Assembly (NCBI GenBank): GCA_015661035.1
Contig: JACVJA010000075.1
Coordinates: 1-6,846, forward strand
DNA from: Candidatus Calidifonticultor daggyaiensis
GTDB taxonomy: Bacteria > Actinomycetota > Humimicrobiia > Humimicrobiales > Humimicrobiaceae
Length of the DNA: 6,846 nt
Direction: 5' to 3'
Shown here: positions 5,607 through 6,846 of the stretch, piece by piece
Layout of the letters: the number at the start of each line of letters is the position of its first letter
Position numbering within the stretch: position 1 is the stretch's first letter
Translations under genes and position numbers: made by a program
The notes under the pieces: generated by a model
The model's input: the letters and a program-made list of their open reading frames with translations, nothing else
Told to the model about the DNA's origin: nothing
The model's database searches: none

Positions 5607-6779
5607 TTACCAAAATTTAATAACTTTTATCACTTCAAGTAGCCTTTTTATATCATTTTTAAAAACCTTCCCAATGTTTCCAATTCTGAATGTTTCATGT
5701 GTAGAAATTTTTCCTGGATATATCACAAATCCGTTAGATTTTAGATCATTATAAAATTTTTCAAAATTAAAAATTTTGCTTTTAGGATATAGAAAAGCTG
5801 TTATTATGGGTGATTGTAGCGGTTTTTCAATAAGACATTTGAAGCCTAATTCTTCCATGCCTTCTACTAGGTATTGCTGGTTAATTCTATATCTTTGACT
5901 TCTTACATCAATGCCACCTTCTGTCTCAAGCTCTAGTAATGCTTGATAAAATGCTCTTACAGAATGTGTAGGAGAGGTAAATCTCCATTTTCCATCATTT
6001 TCCTCCATCTCCCTCCATTGGTCATATATATCAAGAGAGAGTGAACGTGAAACACCTGCTGTTTTTTTAATTTCGTCAATATTTGCAATTACAAAAGCAA
6101 AGCCTGGCACTCCCTCTAAACATTTATTTGCACTGCTTATTAAAAAATCTATACCATAATGATCGATATCAAATTTAACACCCCCAAAACTGCTCATTGC
6201 ATCCAAAATAATTTTTTTATTATATTTTTTTATGACTCTAATAATTTCATCAAGTGGGTTTAATATACCTGTAGTGGTTTCACAATGAACAAATGCAACA
6301 TGGGTTATATCAGGATTTTCATAAAGTGTTTTTTCAAGAAGAATTATATCAGGTGATCTGTCTTCTGCAGCATTGTTAACTAGATAATTAAGTTTTAATC
6401 TTTTACTAATCTGCTCCATTCTTTTTCCATAGGCCCCATTTGATAAAATGAGCAAGCGACAATTTTTTGAAATGACACTTCCAAGCACTGCTTCAACACA
6501 AAATGTTCCACTTCCTTGCATAAGGACTGCTGTATATTTTTCAGTATTTTCAGTTGCCAGTAATAAAAGCTTTTTACGTATTTTTTGAGTAAGTTTTTTG
6601 TATTCAGAATCCCAAGTGCACAAATCAAATAACATTGCAGCTCTTACACCCTTTGAAGTTGAAAGTGGTCCTGGTGTTAGTAAAAGATAAGGATTGTCAG
6701 GTATAAATGAATAAATATCCATATCTTCAAGTTCGCTAGAAAAAATTTTCTTATTTGAATAAATTTTTGATTTACTCAT
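5607..6779 (-). CDS. phnW: 2-aminoethylphosphonate:pyruvate aminotransferase
   Basis: This PLP enzyme interconverts 2-aminoethylphosphonate plus pyruvate with phosphonoacetaldehyde plus alanine, in either phosphonate breakdown or synthesis. The 390 residues match the family throughout: LLLTPGPLSTS (32-42), CTWDSEY (54-60), QGSGTF (88-93) around the cofactor phosphate, CETTTG (166-171), LDAMSSFGG (192-200) with D193 for the pyridine nitrogen, SSANKCLEGVPGF (215-227) with the Schiff-base lysine K219, T268, and FRIGNIG (364-370) with R365 for substrate. These sit 25 residues later than in the Salmonella enzyme as I remember its numbering (D168, K194, R340), so there is an N-terminal extension of about 25 charged residues. 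The ATG start is supported by AAGGAGG at 6796-6790, ten bases upstream. The preceding gene stops 4 bp before it, implying one transcript. All expected active-site residues are present. Whether the pathway is synthetic or degradative depends on genes outside the window. Confidence 0.93.
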   Translation of the reverse strand: MSKSKIYSNKKIFSSELEDMDIYSFIPDNPYLLLTPGPLSTSKGVRAAMLFDLCTWDSEYKKLTQKIRKKLLLLATENTEKYTAVLMQGSGTFCVEAVLGSVISKNCRLLILSNGAYGKRMEQISKRLKLNYLVNNAAEDRSPDIILLEKTLYENPDITHVAFVHCETTTGILNPLDEIIRVIKKYNKKIILDAMSSFGGVKFDIDHYGIDFLISSANKCLEGVPGFAFVIANIDEIKKTAGVSRSLSLDIYDQWREMEENDGKWRFTSPTHSVRAFYQALLELETEGGIDVRSQRYRINQQYLVEGMEELGFKCLIEKPLQSPIITAFLYPKSKIFNFEKFYNDLKSNGFVIYPGKISTHETFRIGNIGKVFKNDIKRLLEVIKVIKFW

Positions 6780-6783
6780 TTGT

Positions 6784-6846
6784 CTAAAACCTCCTTAATT
6801 TATAAATTTTTTTATTAATTATTGGAATTATTTCTTCTAGTTCAGA
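6784..6846 (-). CDS. C-terminal end of an unidentified upstream gene
   Basis: On the minus strand a frame is open from the window edge through 20 codons to a TAG at 6786-6784, giving a tail ending in INKKIYKLRRF. The phnW ribosome site (AAGGAGG) overlaps its last codons and its stop lies 4 bp before the phnW ATG, a spacing typical of bacterial operons. Twenty codons are too few to name a family. In known 2-aminoethylphosphonate clusters the genes before phnW are often phosphonopyruvate decarboxylase or a phosphonate cytidylyltransferase, but nothing visible here proves either. In DNA this AT-rich, an open frame of this length could occur by chance. Confidence 0.5.
   Translation of the reverse strand, partial: SELEEIIPIINKKIYKLRRF
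6790..6796 (-). promoter_or_regulatory. Strong ribosome binding site of phnW
   Basis: On the minus strand AAGGAGG, a near-perfect Shine-Dalgarno, lies 10 nt before the ATG at 6779. It is the strongest ribosome site in the window and supports the long N-terminus of PhnW. Confidence 0.7.

Noticed and set aside
6395..6628. Minus-strand open frame of 77 codons
   Set aside because: Out-of-frame overlap within phnW, which is conserved through this region.

Overview
The window is strongly AT-rich bacterial DNA with dense coding, short intergenic gaps, Shine-Dalgarno sites (AAGGAGG, AAGGA, TAGGA) and frequent non-ATG starts (GTG, TTG). This suits a low-GC bacterium, perhaps an anaerobe of the Firmicutes or a low-GC Desulfobacterota-like lineage. 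The lineage is a guess: there is no rRNA or other marker gene.

Left half (1-2021, plus strand) is a transport block. It opens with the C-terminal part of a bile acid:sodium symporter (BASS/SBF) family carrier. A 73-residue soluble protein of unknown function follows, then two small membrane proteins that each look like one half of a COG0701/DUF318 (ArsP-like) permease. The two halves share the same core pattern, including a GEKSG motif, and probably assemble as a heterodimer. A 114-bp gap (2022-2135) separates this block from convergent genes on the minus strand.

Right half (2136-6846, minus strand) is a metabolic block, read from right to left. First come the last 20 codons of a gene running in from outside the window. 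Next, 4 bp away, is a well-conserved 2-aminoethylphosphonate:pyruvate aminotransferase (PhnW). After a 212-bp gap with its own promoter candidate comes a ketol-acid reductoisomerase (IlvC) family protein whose catalytic His and Lys positions are Ser and Arg. Last is a DUF3604/PHP-type metal-dependent hydrolase-like protein on a multi-pass membrane anchor, overlapping the preceding gene by 17 bp and so probably translationally coupled to it.

The right half is the interesting part. PhnW points to phosphonate metabolism. The IlvC-like protein keeps the fold, the nucleotide-binding loop and part of the metal-binding set, but not the residues needed for the branched-chain amino acid reaction. The membrane hydrolase appears to face outside the cytoplasm. 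I infer, without proof, a phosphonate (or related small-molecule) pathway in which the IlvC-like enzyme performs a different reduction and the DUF3604 protein acts on an exported or envelope-linked product. No tRNA, rRNA, CRISPR array or mobile element was seen, and no stretch longer than 300 bp lacks a gene.
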